From assembly GCA_964621645.1 (NCBI GenBank), contig CAZUMH010000004.1, forward strand, positions 12,451-76,450: DNA of 64,000 nt, written 5' to 3'. How positions within the stretch are numbered: the first letter of the stretch is position 1; each line of letters opens with the position of its first letter. Of this stretch, positions 55,181 to 63,912 are shown piece by piece. The notes under the pieces are model-generated. The model was not told the DNA's origin. It did not search any database and was given only the letters and a program-made list of their open reading frames with translations. The stretch is from CAZUMH01 sp964621645 (GTDB lineage Bacteria; Zhuqueibacterota; QNDG01; JAGLOF01). The position numbers and the translations under genes are program-made.

Positions 55181-58012
55181 ATGATGAAATTCCGATTATC
55201 TATTTTTTTGCTGCTTCTGACTTGTTGTCCCTGGTATTCAAGAGTGGAAGCCCAATATTATTTCGGCCGTAACAAAGTACATTATCAACGGTTCGATTGG
55301 AAGATTCTGCAGACAGAACACTTTGATGTCTTTTATTATCCTGAAATGAAGGCGCTGGCGGAAATCGGCGCCTGGTATGCTGAAGACACCTATCTCGAAC
55401 TGCAAAATAAAATGAACCATACTTTGCCTCGTAGGGTCCCCCTGATTTTTTACAGCGCGCATTCCCTCTTTCAGCAGACAAATACCTATCCCTATCTAGT
55501 CACTCCGGGACTGGGAGGATTTTTCGAGTTTCTCAAAGGGAGAGTGGTCATCCCCTGCACAGGATCGATAAACAGGTTTCATAAAACAATCAGACATGAG
55601 CTTGTTCATGTCTTTCAGCAAAGTTACATAGAGAGAGAATTGAAGGACCATAATCAGCTTTTTACCAAGAGTGTACCGTTATGGTTTACAGAAGGACTGG
55701 CCGAATACTGGTCTTCAGTCTGGGATACAGAGGCTGAGATGGTCATGCGTGATATGGCAATTAACGGTGAACTGGTCCCCCTGGAAAGCATGGGAGAGAT
55801 ATGGGGAACATTTCTCATGTATAAGGAGGGGCAGGCGGTTTTACGGTATCTGTCCCAGGAATACGGGGAAGATGTAGTCCTGAGGATTTTCGACCGTTTT
55901 TGGAAAAGTCGTCGTTTCTCCGATGCGGTAAAAACCGTAACGGGACTTGATTACAGGGAACTGAGCGATAAATGGATTTACTCGCTGAAAAAGGATATGT
56001 ATCCACTGTTGCAACGCAATGATATGCCGCGTATGGCTTCCCTGAAAATGACTCGGAATGGTTTCTACACGACGCCGGTATATTTCGATAACGACGGTGA
56101 TCCATTGGCTGTCTGTATGGGAAACAGGGACGGGTATTCAAGTCTTTACGCCGTTTCTCTCAAGGACGGGGAAAAGGCCGACCCTGCACTTATTTTGAGA
56201 GGAGAGAAAACGGCGGCTCTGGAATCCCTCCCTCTGCAGCAAAGCCGCATGAATATTGATGCAAAGGGGCGTTTGATTTTTGTGGCCCGTCAGGGAGCTG
56301 CGGATCATCTATTCGTTTATGATCTGAAAAATAGAAAAATGCTGCTGGATACGGCAATTCCCGGACTGATATCTATTTATTCACCTGCCTGGGCTCCTGA
56401 CGGCTATCGTGTGGTTTTCAACGGTATTGATCTATCCGGACAATCTGATTTGTACATATACAGTCTTTTATCCGCTGAAAAACAGCGCTTGACGGCCGAT
56501 TACTTTGATGACCGTGACCCTTGCTGGTCACCTGATGGCCGTTTTGTTGTGTTCAGTTCGGATCGTGGAAGCGTTGATAGTGATAATGCCTATAATCTGT
56601 TTTGTTATGATTGCTCCAACGGGGAAATATCATATCTTACCAGGGGAACCCAGAAGGACAGGCAGCCGGTATGGTCCCCTCAAGGGAACTGGGTTGCTTT
56701 TACCAGCGATCGCGATGGTGTTGATAATATTTATATCCTAAAAATCGACACAAATACAGTACATAAGGAAGCCGTCCCCTTTACTCGTGGCAACGCCCCT
56801 GTTCAGGTGACGAGATTCATCACCGGAGCACTGTATCCGTGTTGGACGGATAGCCTGGGATTACTCTTGAGTGCTTATGAAGATCGAGGCTTTCATATTT
56901 ATCAACTCCACCCTGAAGCCGTTACCCTGAGAAGGGAGGAACCCAATCCGGGGGAGATAATAAAAACCGTTGGAGATGTCAAGATTTTCCCTCGCCTTGC
57001 CGGCTCGGAAGGGGTGTCAAGACGGGAATACCGGAGAAAATTTTCCCTGGATTTCGCCCAATCGCAGATAATACAGGATCCAATCTACGGGACTTCCGGA
57101 GGAGGCCAAATAATGATTTCGGACCTTCTTGGTGATGAAGCGTATCATTTTCTCATTTACAATAATGCCAGGAGGGCATCCGATTTACTGGATGGTTTCA
57201 ATGTCGCCGTCACCCGTCTCGATCAGAGCCGTCGCCTCAATTATGCTCTCGGTTTATTTCGTTTCGCGGGACACTATTACAATCTCTATGAAGGATATTT
57301 CTATCAAAAACGGGTGGGCGGATTCGTTTCGGTAAGCTATCCGCTCAATTCTTTCGAACGCATTGAGACGGTTATCAATATTCGTCAGTTTGAGAAGGAT
57401 CGCTATGTTGATCCGGCTATTAAAGCGTTCCTCCTGTCCAATTTTATTTCCTATACATATGATAATTCAATTTGGGGAGCAACAGGCCCTCTTGACGGGG
57501 AACGGATTAATGTGACTCTCGGAAATACAACGGATATCGCTCATTCCAATATATCTTTTACCACCTGTATGCTCGATCTGAGAAAATACTGGCGCTTGGG
57601 TCTGAGAAGCTGCTACGCCCTTCGTCTCTGGGGCCAATTTAACATAGGCAAGGAGGCTCTTCCATTTGTGTTGGGAGGCGCCTGGGATCTCAGGGGGTAC
57701 GACCTCTGGTCACTCTGGGGACCCCGTCTGGCTTTGGTTTCTCAGGAAATCCGCTTCCCTTTCATTAATGCTCTTTATGTGGGATTTCCGTTCGGGGGAT
57801 TGGCCTTTCGCTCTATTAATGGAGCGTTGTTCCTTGATGCGGGTAATGTGTGGGAATCCCGACTGACCCAGCTGAAAGGCAGTTTCGGATTTGGCCTGCG
57901 GCTGCATCTTGGAGCAGGTTTGGTTCTACGTTTGGATACCGGCAAGCGGACAGATTTTAAAAGGATTGAACCAAAGACCTTCACCCGCTTCTTTTTTGGC
58001 TGGGATTTTTAA
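55181..58012 (+). CDS. Exported HELVH metalloprotease-like / beta-propeller / outer-membrane barrel protein
   Basis: This 943-residue protein has a signal peptide (LSIFLLLLTCCPWYS). A gluzincin-like domain follows with HELVH (139-143) and downstream WFTEGLAEYW (Glu 171/175). A TolB-like propeller comes next, with PAWAPDG, CWSPDGRFVVFSSD and VWSPQGNWVAFTSD repeats (about 400-510). The C-terminal part looks like an outer-membrane barrel (surface-antigen type), ending in RFFFGWDF. Such large proteins occur in FCB and candidate phyla. It may combine proteolysis, protein recognition and membrane anchoring. ATG 55181 or 55184 starts it. Confidence 0.78.
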   Translation: MMKFRLSIFLLLLTCCPWYSRVEAQYYFGRNKVHYQRFDWKILQTEHFDVFYYPEMKALAEIGAWYAEDTYLELQNKMNHTLPRRVPLIFYSAHSLFQQTNTYPYLVTPGLGGFFEFLKGRVVIPCTGSINRFHKTIRHELVHVFQQSYIERELKDHNQLFTKSVPLWFTEGLAEYWSSVWDTEAEMVMRDMAINGELVPLESMGEIWGTFLMYKEGQAVLRYLSQEYGEDVVLRIFDRFWKSRRFSDAVKTVTGLDYRELSDKWIYSLKKDMYPLLQRNDMPRMASLKMTRNGFYTTPVYFDNDGDPLAVCMGNRDGYSSLYAVSLKDGEKADPALILRGEKTAALESLPLQQSRMNIDAKGRLIFVARQGAADHLFVYDLKNRKMLLDTAIPGLISIYSPAWAPDGYRVVFNGIDLSGQSDLYIYSLLSAEKQRLTADYFDDRDPCWSPDGRFVVFSSDRGSVDSDNAYNLFCYDCSNGEISYLTRGTQKDRQPVWSPQGNWVAFTSDRDGVDNIYILKIDTNTVHKEAVPFTRGNAPVQVTRFITGALYPCWTDSLGLLLSAYEDRGFHIYQLHPEAVTLRREEPNPGEIIKTVGDVKIFPRLAGSEGVSRREYRRKFSLDFAQSQIIQDPIYGTSGGGQIMISDLLGDEAYHFLIYNNARRASDLLDGFNVAVTRLDQSRRLNYALGLFRFAGHYYNLYEGYFYQKRVGGFVSVSYPLNSFERIETVINIRQFEKDRYVDPAIKAFLLSNFISYTYDNSIWGATGPLDGERINVTLGNTTDIAHSNISFTTCMLDLRKYWRLGLRSCYALRLWGQFNIGKEALPFVLGGAWDLRGYDLWSLWGPRLALVSQEIRFPFINALYVGFPFGGLAFRSINGALFLDAGNVWESRLTQLKGSFGFGLRLHLGAGLVLRLDTGKRTDFKRIEPKTFTRFFFGWDF

Positions 58013-58072
58013 AGGATAATTAATTTTCTCATTGCATTACCTCGACTAATCTGTGATTCTCTTTTAAATCTC

Positions 58073-58101
58073 TTGAATTTGTTGCACAATTTGCTTATTT
58101 T
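58073..58101 (+). promoter_or_regulatory. Possible promoter of the SH3-parvulin gene
   Basis: TTGAAT (58073-58078), a 17-base spacer and TATTTT (58096-58101) lie 49 bases before the TTG start at 58151. The region is AT-rich, so the match is suggestive only. Confidence 0.4.
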
Positions 58102-58150
58102 ATACAGACTAACCGGACGCGTATATAAAGTTTAAATAGGGGAATTAGCG

Positions 58151-58675
58151 TTGAACTTACGAAGCGTATTAGTAATCACAATTCTGTTTTCTTTCTCAGT
58201 GGCCTATGGGCAGAATAATACGAAATATGTAAAACCTCAGAACGAAAATCTTAGAGCAGCAGCCAATGGCGATAAAATAGGTGAATTAATGGGCGGGACT
58301 GCGGTTACTATTCTTGAAGAGCAGGGGAATTGGTCCCGTATTCGTGTAGAAGGCTGGATCTGGAAGCCTTCGCTTGCGAATGATCCAAGCAAGGTTGATA
58401 ATTTCACTATCCGAGTGAGTCATATCCTGGTGAAAACGCAGCAGGAGGCGGCCTCACTTCTGACCAAGATTCAACAGGGGGGAGATTTCGCCGAACTGGC
58501 CAAACAATACAGCATCGATCCTTCAAGCAAAGATAATGGAGGCGATGTCGGATTCTTTTCTCGGGGAGATTTAATGCCCGAGTTTGAGGCGGCGGCGTTT
58601 AAACTGAAGGTGGGGGAAATAAGTGGAATAGTCAAAACCAAGTTGGGATACCACATAATTAAAAGGTTGAAATAA
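58151..58675 (+). CDS. Exported SH3-domain parvulin-type peptidyl-prolyl isomerase
   Basis: This 174-residue protein has a signal peptide (VLVITILFSFSVAYGQ), a bacterial SH3-like domain (about 25-75, with ENLRAAANGDKIGELMGG) and a PpiC/parvulin domain (RVSHILVKTQQEAASLLTKI, then SKDNGGDVGFFSRGDLMPEF). It would assist folding in the periplasm. A TTG start is used. The SH3b plus parvulin combination at this small size is uncommon. It is followed by a YIP1-like gene. Confidence 0.85.
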   Translation: MNLRSVLVITILFSFSVAYGQNNTKYVKPQNENLRAAANGDKIGELMGGTAVTILEEQGNWSRIRVEGWIWKPSLANDPSKVDNFTIRVSHILVKTQQEAASLLTKIQQGGDFAELAKQYSIDPSSKDNGGDVGFFSRGDLMPEFEAAAFKLKVGEISGIVKTKLGYHIIKRLK

Positions 58676-58696
58676 TAAAGGGATAAGGAGGAAACG

Positions 58697-59324
58697 ATGC
58701 AGAATTTGAAAAATACCATAGAACTTGTTAAAGATTTAACATTTAAGCCTAAAGAGACCTGGGCTGATATCAAAGGCAGAGAGATGACAGCAGGAGCAAT
58801 AATGAGGGATTACCTTATTATACTTGCGGCTCTTCCCGCTATTGCGCAATTTTTCGGTCGCTGGATCATTGGTGTTTCGATTCCTTTCGGCGGAGGAATG
58901 GTCAAACTTTCCTTTTTTGCTTCACTGGTCAGCGCTCTGATTGGCTATGTACTCACTGTTGCCGGGATCTGGGCCTTTGCCAAAATACTTCAGTTTTTAG
59001 CCCCGAAGTTTGACAGTTCCAATGACGAAACGATGGCCTTAAAGATAGCCGTTTTCTCTGCTTCCCCTTNNNNNNNNNNATCTTATCGCTGGCATAGTTG
59101 GTATTATCCCTGCCTTGGGAGTAATCGCCTTTTTGGTAGGTATTTATTGTCTTTATTTGATTTATGTCGGCCTTCCCATAGTAATGGATACTCCCAAAGA
59201 GAAATCCCTTCCGTTTACTGTGGTGAGTATTATTGCAGTGATTTTGATAGCGATTATTATCGGAGCAATCACTACTCCAATTTTGAATGCATTTGGTCCC
59301 GACATTAACTTGAGGGGTTTTTAA
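58697..59324 (+). CDS. YIP1-family membrane protein (split by an N run)
   Basis: This protein of about 205-210 residues resembles YIP1-family integral membrane proteins: an N-terminal soluble segment (VKDLTFKPKETWADIKG) and about five hydrophobic helices. It is broken by ten N at 59070-59079, and the two halves are in different frames; a true gap that is a multiple of three would close the frame. The end reads DTPKEKSLPFTVVSIIAVIL, which agrees with YIP1 proteins. Function in bacteria is unknown. AAGGAGGAAACG precedes the ATG. Confidence 0.75.
59070..59079. other. Assembly gap (10 N) inside the YIP1-like gene
   Basis: Ten unknown bases interrupt the gene between membrane helices. The flanking frames imply a real length that is a multiple of three, so the N run is probably a fixed-size placeholder. 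Confidence 0.95.
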
Positions 59325-59365
59325 CATAACTGCCCTAACATCGTAATCTGAGAAGAATATTGAAA

Positions 59366-59405
59366 ATAAACGCCCATCACTGTGTGCAGGACGATGGGCG
59401 TTTAT
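59366..59405 (+). terminator. Intrinsic terminator after the YIP1-like gene
   Basis: A perfect 13-base stem (ATAAACGCCCATC at 59366-59378, complement at 59393-59405) has a 14-base loop. It lies 41 bases after the YIP1-like stop and 29 bases before the next kinase gene. The T-run is short. Confidence 0.75.
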
Positions 59406-59434
59406 CATAAAATATACTAACTTTCCGAGGATGT

Positions 59435-61504
59435 ATGGCGGACTCAGACGGACAGTTGTTTCCATTTTTTCTGGCTCTTGCTAAGAATATCCATGCCAGT
59501 CTTGACGTTCGAGAAATAGCGACTCGGACGATACAAGGTTTAGCAGGTGTGCTAAAGCATGCGGCCGCTTTTACACTTTACACATACAATGATGAAAGAG
59601 ATGTCCTGCAACTTCAGGGCAAGAAAGGACTGACCGCAGAATTTGTCGGTAAGGGAGTTCTCCAGCCTGGAGAAGGATTAGCGGGTATTATTGCTGCGAC
59701 TCAATGTTCCCTCTTTTCTGATATCCTCTCGGGAAATGCCGTCGTGGATATTAAAAAACTTAAAGGTGCCAATCTCTTTTCATTCGCTGGCATTCCCCTG
59801 ACGGCTGGAACCCGGCTGGTGGGCGTGCTTGAACTCTATTCCAGTATTCCCGAATCGTTTCCATCCGAAGATCAAACATTGCTGCAGGAAGCGGGTCAGA
59901 TAATCGGTCAAGCTCTTGCCAACGCACGCGAATATGAAAAAATGTCTGAAAGAGCCTCACGTATTGTCGGAGTGGGAAGGGGAGTAACGGTCAGTCGGCA
60001 GCTGGGAACCATTGAAGAGGTCCTCCAGGATGTCAGTAAAGTCCTCGTTCATTCATTGGGATTTAGCAAGGCCTGGATCGGACTGTATGATTCGGGAAAT
60101 AAAAAAGTAACTGGTGTGGCCGGATTTGGGGAGGAAGTTAACAAGAAACAGATAAGGTGTGAATTCTTCGCCGACTCAGCTTCAACCGTTCTCGGCTCAA
60201 TCCGGGAGAAACAGCAATCGTTAGTGCTCATGTCGCTTCCATCCCAGAAAGATGCCGAAGAATTTGTCCGTTGGCTGTGGGAGCTGGGTGAGAAGAACAT
60301 TATCATCTCACCTGTTTCGGCAGGGGATGAACTGTTGGGAGTAATCGTAGCTGTTGCTTCAGCGGAAAAGTCAATAGGCGAAGAAGATGTCAAGGCGCTG
60401 GAGTCGGTAGCCGAGCAGACAGCCATTGCTGTGGAAAACGCTCGACTGTATGAACGCTTGACGCAATCGGAAAAAAGCTATCGCTCCCTGTTCGAGTCGG
60501 CCGGCACCAGCCTGGTTATTATTGATCAGGAAGGCGAGTTCATGTTGGTGAATCAGGCATTTCAGGAGCTATGCGGACTTGAAGCAGAAGACCTTTATAA
60601 AAACGGGAAATTTGCTGATTTCATAATCATTGACCAAGAAGATGAAACTCGTCTGAACAAACTGGTGTTTGAACCGCCTCAGAGCTGGGAAGGTCAATTT
60701 AAAAACAATTCAGGTGAGATCCGGCAGGTACATTTCACTACAACATCAATTCCTGAGTCTGAACAGGTTCTTGTCTCCCTTATCAATATGACCAGGGAGC
60801 GTGAACTGGAAAGAAGGCTTTACCGCAGTGAAGAGCTGGCTGCCATTGGAGAATTGTCAGCCGGTATCGCACATGAGATCCGTAATCCCCTGGTCGCTAT
60901 CACCACTTCGGTAAACCTGCTTCGGGACGAACCCAATCTTTCTTCGGAGGGCCAGGAACTTCTTGATGTCGTCAAGGAAGAGTCGGATCACCTCGCTGTG
61001 ATCGTGGAGGATTTCCTCAGATTCGCCAGACCGAAAAAGCCAAATCTCCGAGAAGCGAATATCAACAAGCTCCTTACTGATGTGATCAAGAGGATGGATG
61101 ACTTTAAGACCAGTGAAGTCAAACTGAAATCCAGGTTCGATACAAATCTGCCAATGGTTGAAATTGACCGGCATCAGATACAACAGGTAATCACCAATCT
61201 GATTGTCAACAGTATCGAAGCCAGCAGTCCAGGCTCTACCATTACCATTACCTCTTCACTTGAGAGAGCGGGAGAAGAAAAGAGAGTAAAGATTTGTGTG
61301 CAGGATCGTGGTGCGGGAATTGATAAAGAAGCGATCGGGAAAATTTTCCAGCCCTTTTTCTCTACCAAGGACAAGGGAACAGGGATGGGATTATCAATCT
61401 GTCAGAGGATTATCGACGGACATCAGGGAGAAATCAGGGTTGAGAGTGAGCCGGATAAGGGGACAACGTTTTCAGTGTTTGTACCGGTAACAAAAGAATC
61501 CTAA
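59435..61504 (+). CDS. GAF/PAS sensor histidine kinase (NtrB-like)
   Basis: This 689-residue soluble sensor kinase has two GAF domains (about 10-165 and 180-335), a PAS domain (about 345-460), a HisKA region with GIAHEIRNPLVA (His about 479) and an ATPase domain with NSIEASSP, DRGAGID and GTGMGLSICQRI. The HisKA and ATPase layout is that of NtrB/AtoS kinases, and the NtrC-type regulator lies 26 bases downstream. It probably senses a small molecule or redox state through the GAF domains. Confidence 0.9.
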   Translation: MADSDGQLFPFFLALAKNIHASLDVREIATRTIQGLAGVLKHAAAFTLYTYNDERDVLQLQGKKGLTAEFVGKGVLQPGEGLAGIIAATQCSLFSDILSGNAVVDIKKLKGANLFSFAGIPLTAGTRLVGVLELYSSIPESFPSEDQTLLQEAGQIIGQALANAREYEKMSERASRIVGVGRGVTVSRQLGTIEEVLQDVSKVLVHSLGFSKAWIGLYDSGNKKVTGVAGFGEEVNKKQIRCEFFADSASTVLGSIREKQQSLVLMSLPSQKDAEEFVRWLWELGEKNIIISPVSAGDELLGVIVAVASAEKSIGEEDVKALESVAEQTAIAVENARLYERLTQSEKSYRSLFESAGTSLVIIDQEGEFMLVNQAFQELCGLEAEDLYKNGKFADFIIIDQEDETRLNKLVFEPPQSWEGQFKNNSGEIRQVHFTTTSIPESEQVLVSLINMTRERELERRLYRSEELAAIGELSAGIAHEIRNPLVAITTSVNLLRDEPNLSSEGQELLDVVKEESDHLAVIVEDFLRFARPKKPNLREANINKLLTDVIKRMDDFKTSEVKLKSRFDTNLPMVEIDRHQIQQVITNLIVNSIEASSPGSTITITSSLERAGEEKRVKICVQDRGAGIDKEAIGKIFQPFFSTKDKGTGMGLSICQRIIDGHQGEIRVESEPDKGTTFSVFVPVTKES

Positions 61505-61530
61505 TTTGAACCGCAAGGGGACACTACTTT

Positions 61531-62895
61531 ATGGCAAGAATACTTCTAGTCGATGATGATAAGAATGTACGGTTGACTCTTTCCGCTTTTCTTAAGAAGG
61601 CTGAAAATGACGTTGATGTATGCGGGGACGGTGAAGAGGCGCTAACCATTATTAAAGGGACGGCCTACGACCTGGTTATCACGGATTTAAAGATGAAAAA
61701 GATTAGTGGCATTGATGTATTGAAGGCCGTAAGGGAACAGAATCCAATGACAGAAGTAATTGTTTTAACTGGCTTTGGGACGGTCGAGAGTGGCGTGGAA
61801 GCGATGAAGTTGGGCGCCTACGACTACATAAGCAAGCCGCCGGACCTTGATGAATTCCAGCTGTTGGTAGAGAAGGCTCTGGAACGCAAGAAACTGCTTA
61901 CCGAAGTCGAAATGCTGCAGGATACATTAAAAGAACGCTACAGTTTTGATAATATCGTCGGCAGCTCCCAGCAGATGATGAACGTCCTCTCTATCGTTAC
62001 AAAGGTTGCCCCCACTGACAGTACTGTTCTTATCTCAGGAGAAAGCGGTACGGGAAAGGAGCTGATCGCCCATGCAATCCACCTGCACAGCAAGCGGCAC
62101 AATCGAGCGTTTGTAACGATCAATTGCGGCGCATTACCTGAGAATCTGCAGGAAAGTGAGCTCTTCGGACATGTGCGGGGAGCTTTTACCGGTGCAATCA
62201 AGGAAAAGAGGGGGCTTTTTCAGGAGGCCAACGGTGGTACGCTATTCCTGGATGAAGTGGGCGAGACCGCCCCTTCAACTCAGGTTAAGCTGCTTCGTTT
62301 TCTCCAAAACGGAGAGATTCGGCGTGTAGGCGAAAACGAACCGCTTCATGTCGATGTGCGTCTCCTCGCGGCCACCAACCGGAATCTGGAAGAGGCCATA
62401 AAAGTTGGTGAATTCAGAGAAGATTTATATTATCGGCTTAACGTGATCCCCGTCAATATTCCGCCGTTGCGGGAAAGACGTGATGATATCCCGCTTTTGG
62501 TCAACTATTTTCTCGAAAAATATCACAGCAAGACAGGGAAGAAGATAAAATCAATTTCACCTGAAGCGATGAAAATGTTTACCGGGTGGAGCTGGCCTGG
62601 AAATGTACGGGAGCTTGAGAACGTAATTGAGAGAGCAATGATACTTTGTTCCAGAACGGTAATAATGCCCCAGGATCTTCCGTCACATTTCAATACCGGC
62701 GGTCCGAAAGAGAGTTTCACCGATTTGCCCTGGCAGGAACAAACGCTGGAGGAATTGGAAAAACAACAGATTTTAAAAACACTGGAACACTTCGCCTGGA
62801 ACCAGAAAAAAACGGCAGATGTCTTAGGTATTTCAACAACGACGTTGTGGAGAAAATTAAAATCCTACGGCATTGATCCTAAAGGGAAGGAATAG
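61531..62895 (+). CDS. NtrC-type sigma-54 response regulator
   Basis: This 454-residue regulator has a receiver domain (LVDDDKN near the start, phospho-acceptor Asp in VITDLKMKK), a sigma-54 AAA+ domain with Walker A GESGTGKE, the GAFTGA loop that contacts sigma-54, and Walker B GGTLFLDEVGE. A Fis-type helix-turn-helix closes it (KKTADVLGISTTTLWRKLKS). It forms a two-component pair with the preceding kinase and would drive sigma-54 promoters. rpoN is not in the window. Confidence 0.94.
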   Translation: MARILLVDDDKNVRLTLSAFLKKAENDVDVCGDGEEALTIIKGTAYDLVITDLKMKKISGIDVLKAVREQNPMTEVIVLTGFGTVESGVEAMKLGAYDYISKPPDLDEFQLLVEKALERKKLLTEVEMLQDTLKERYSFDNIVGSSQQMMNVLSIVTKVAPTDSTVLISGESGTGKELIAHAIHLHSKRHNRAFVTINCGALPENLQESELFGHVRGAFTGAIKEKRGLFQEANGGTLFLDEVGETAPSTQVKLLRFLQNGEIRRVGENEPLHVDVRLLAATNRNLEEAIKVGEFREDLYYRLNVIPVNIPPLRERRDDIPLLVNYFLEKYHSKTGKKIKSISPEAMKMFTGWSWPGNVRELENVIERAMILCSRTVIMPQDLPSHFNTGGPKESFTDLPWQEQTLEELEKQQILKTLEHFAWNQKKTADVLGISTTTLWRKLKSYGIDPKGKE

Positions 62896-63043
62896 ACATC
62901 CCTTCGAATTACAATCCCCATTTTACATCTTGAAACACTTTTTACTATGACAGATACGAGGACACTGCGAGGAGGAGTGAAAGTGTCGCCGTAACTCGCT
63001 ATTATATATATAGTTAAAATAAAAGTGCAAACAATTTATCTCC

Positions 63044-63059
63044 TGGCATAATATTTGTT
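63044..63059 (+). promoter_or_regulatory. Sigma-54-like promoter candidate
   Basis: TGGCA (63044-63048), six bases, and TTGTT (63055-63059) match the sigma-54 -24/-12 layout (TGGCAC-N5-TTGCW) except that the -12 GC is GT. It lies 44 bases before the ATG of the next response regulator, just after the NtrC-type activator gene. It is a near match only. The rest of the 62896-63102 gap is AT-rich with no gene. Confidence 0.35.
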
Positions 63060-63102
63060 TTTGATTTTTACTAAGATATCGCCAGATAAGGACTTAATCT
63101 TA

Positions 63103-63843
63103 ATGACGAATGTGCTTGTTGTCGATGACGAAAAAAATGTACTTACGACCCTTGCCATCGGCCTGAAACGATTCGGCTACAATGTCTACAAAGCTGAAGG
63201 TGGTCCGGATGCTTTACGCATTCTTGATTCCAATTTGTGTCAAATAATGGTTTCTGATATACGTATGGAACCTATGGATGGCTATACACTCGCAGAAAGG
63301 GTGAGAGAACTACACCCGCAAGTCAGAATAGTTCTTATGTCGGCGTACGGTATGGATGACGAGCAATATAAAACAGTAGAAAGACTTTCATGTTCCAGAC
63401 TCACCAAACCGTTCTCAATTAGGGAATTGGTAAAGGTAATCCAGATGGAGGAGAAAAAGGGAGAGAAGGGGTGTATTTCTGTATTGGGAAATGCTTCCGA
63501 GCGCAGGAAAATTCGACATGTGGTCGAGGAATCCGGATATTTGATGAATGGGCTTGACCTTGAGAACGACATTGAAAGACAGGTTAAGTCTGAACCATGC
63601 GACCTTTTCATCGTTGATGGAGAGGCCATTAATGAAACAAACTATCAATTATTGAATATTATCGATCGCTGTGCTCCTCAGATTCATGTGCTGCTTTTAG
63701 CGCAGAAGGGAGGAGAACGGACTATTTCAAATTTCACAGAGTCCAATCTCACAATCGTTGACAAGGATCTTTTTTGTAAGGATGTGAAGTGGGCGGGGGA
63801 GGCCCTGGACAAGCTTATCTGTACAGGAGAAAAGACGCCGTAA
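63103..63843 (+). CDS. Response regulator with a second, degenerate receiver-like domain
   Basis: This 246-residue protein has an intact N-terminal receiver (VVDDEKN, phospho-acceptor Asp in VSDIRMEPMDGY, Lys in RLTKPFS). The second half, from about residue 127 (CISVLGNASERRKIRHVVEE, later DLFIVDGEAI), looks like another receiver fold without the key lysine and acidic pair. There is no DNA-binding domain. ATG 63103 is used; an in-frame extension to 63055 is less likely. It may integrate signals by phosphorylation and protein binding. Confidence 0.75.
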   Translation: MTNVLVVDDEKNVLTTLAIGLKRFGYNVYKAEGGPDALRILDSNLCQIMVSDIRMEPMDGYTLAERVRELHPQVRIVLMSAYGMDDEQYKTVERLSCSRLTKPFSIRELVKVIQMEEKKGEKGCISVLGNASERRKIRHVVEESGYLMNGLDLENDIERQVKSEPCDLFIVDGEAINETNYQLLNIIDRCAPQIHVLLLAQKGGERTISNFTESNLTIVDKDLFCKDVKWAGEALDKLICTGEKTP

Positions 63844-63861
63844 ACAAAGCGATGAAAAATC

Positions 63862-63893
63862 AAAAGGCCGGTTCTGAACTGAACCGGCCTTTT
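63862..63893. terminator. Bidirectional intrinsic terminator
   Basis: A perfect 13-base stem (AAAAGGCCGGTTC at 63862-63874, complement at 63881-63893) with a 6-base loop is flanked by A and T runs. It separates the response regulator (+) from the TPR-like gene (-). Confidence 0.9.
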
Positions 63894-63912
63894 TAATAAC
63901 TGTTTTAACTGC

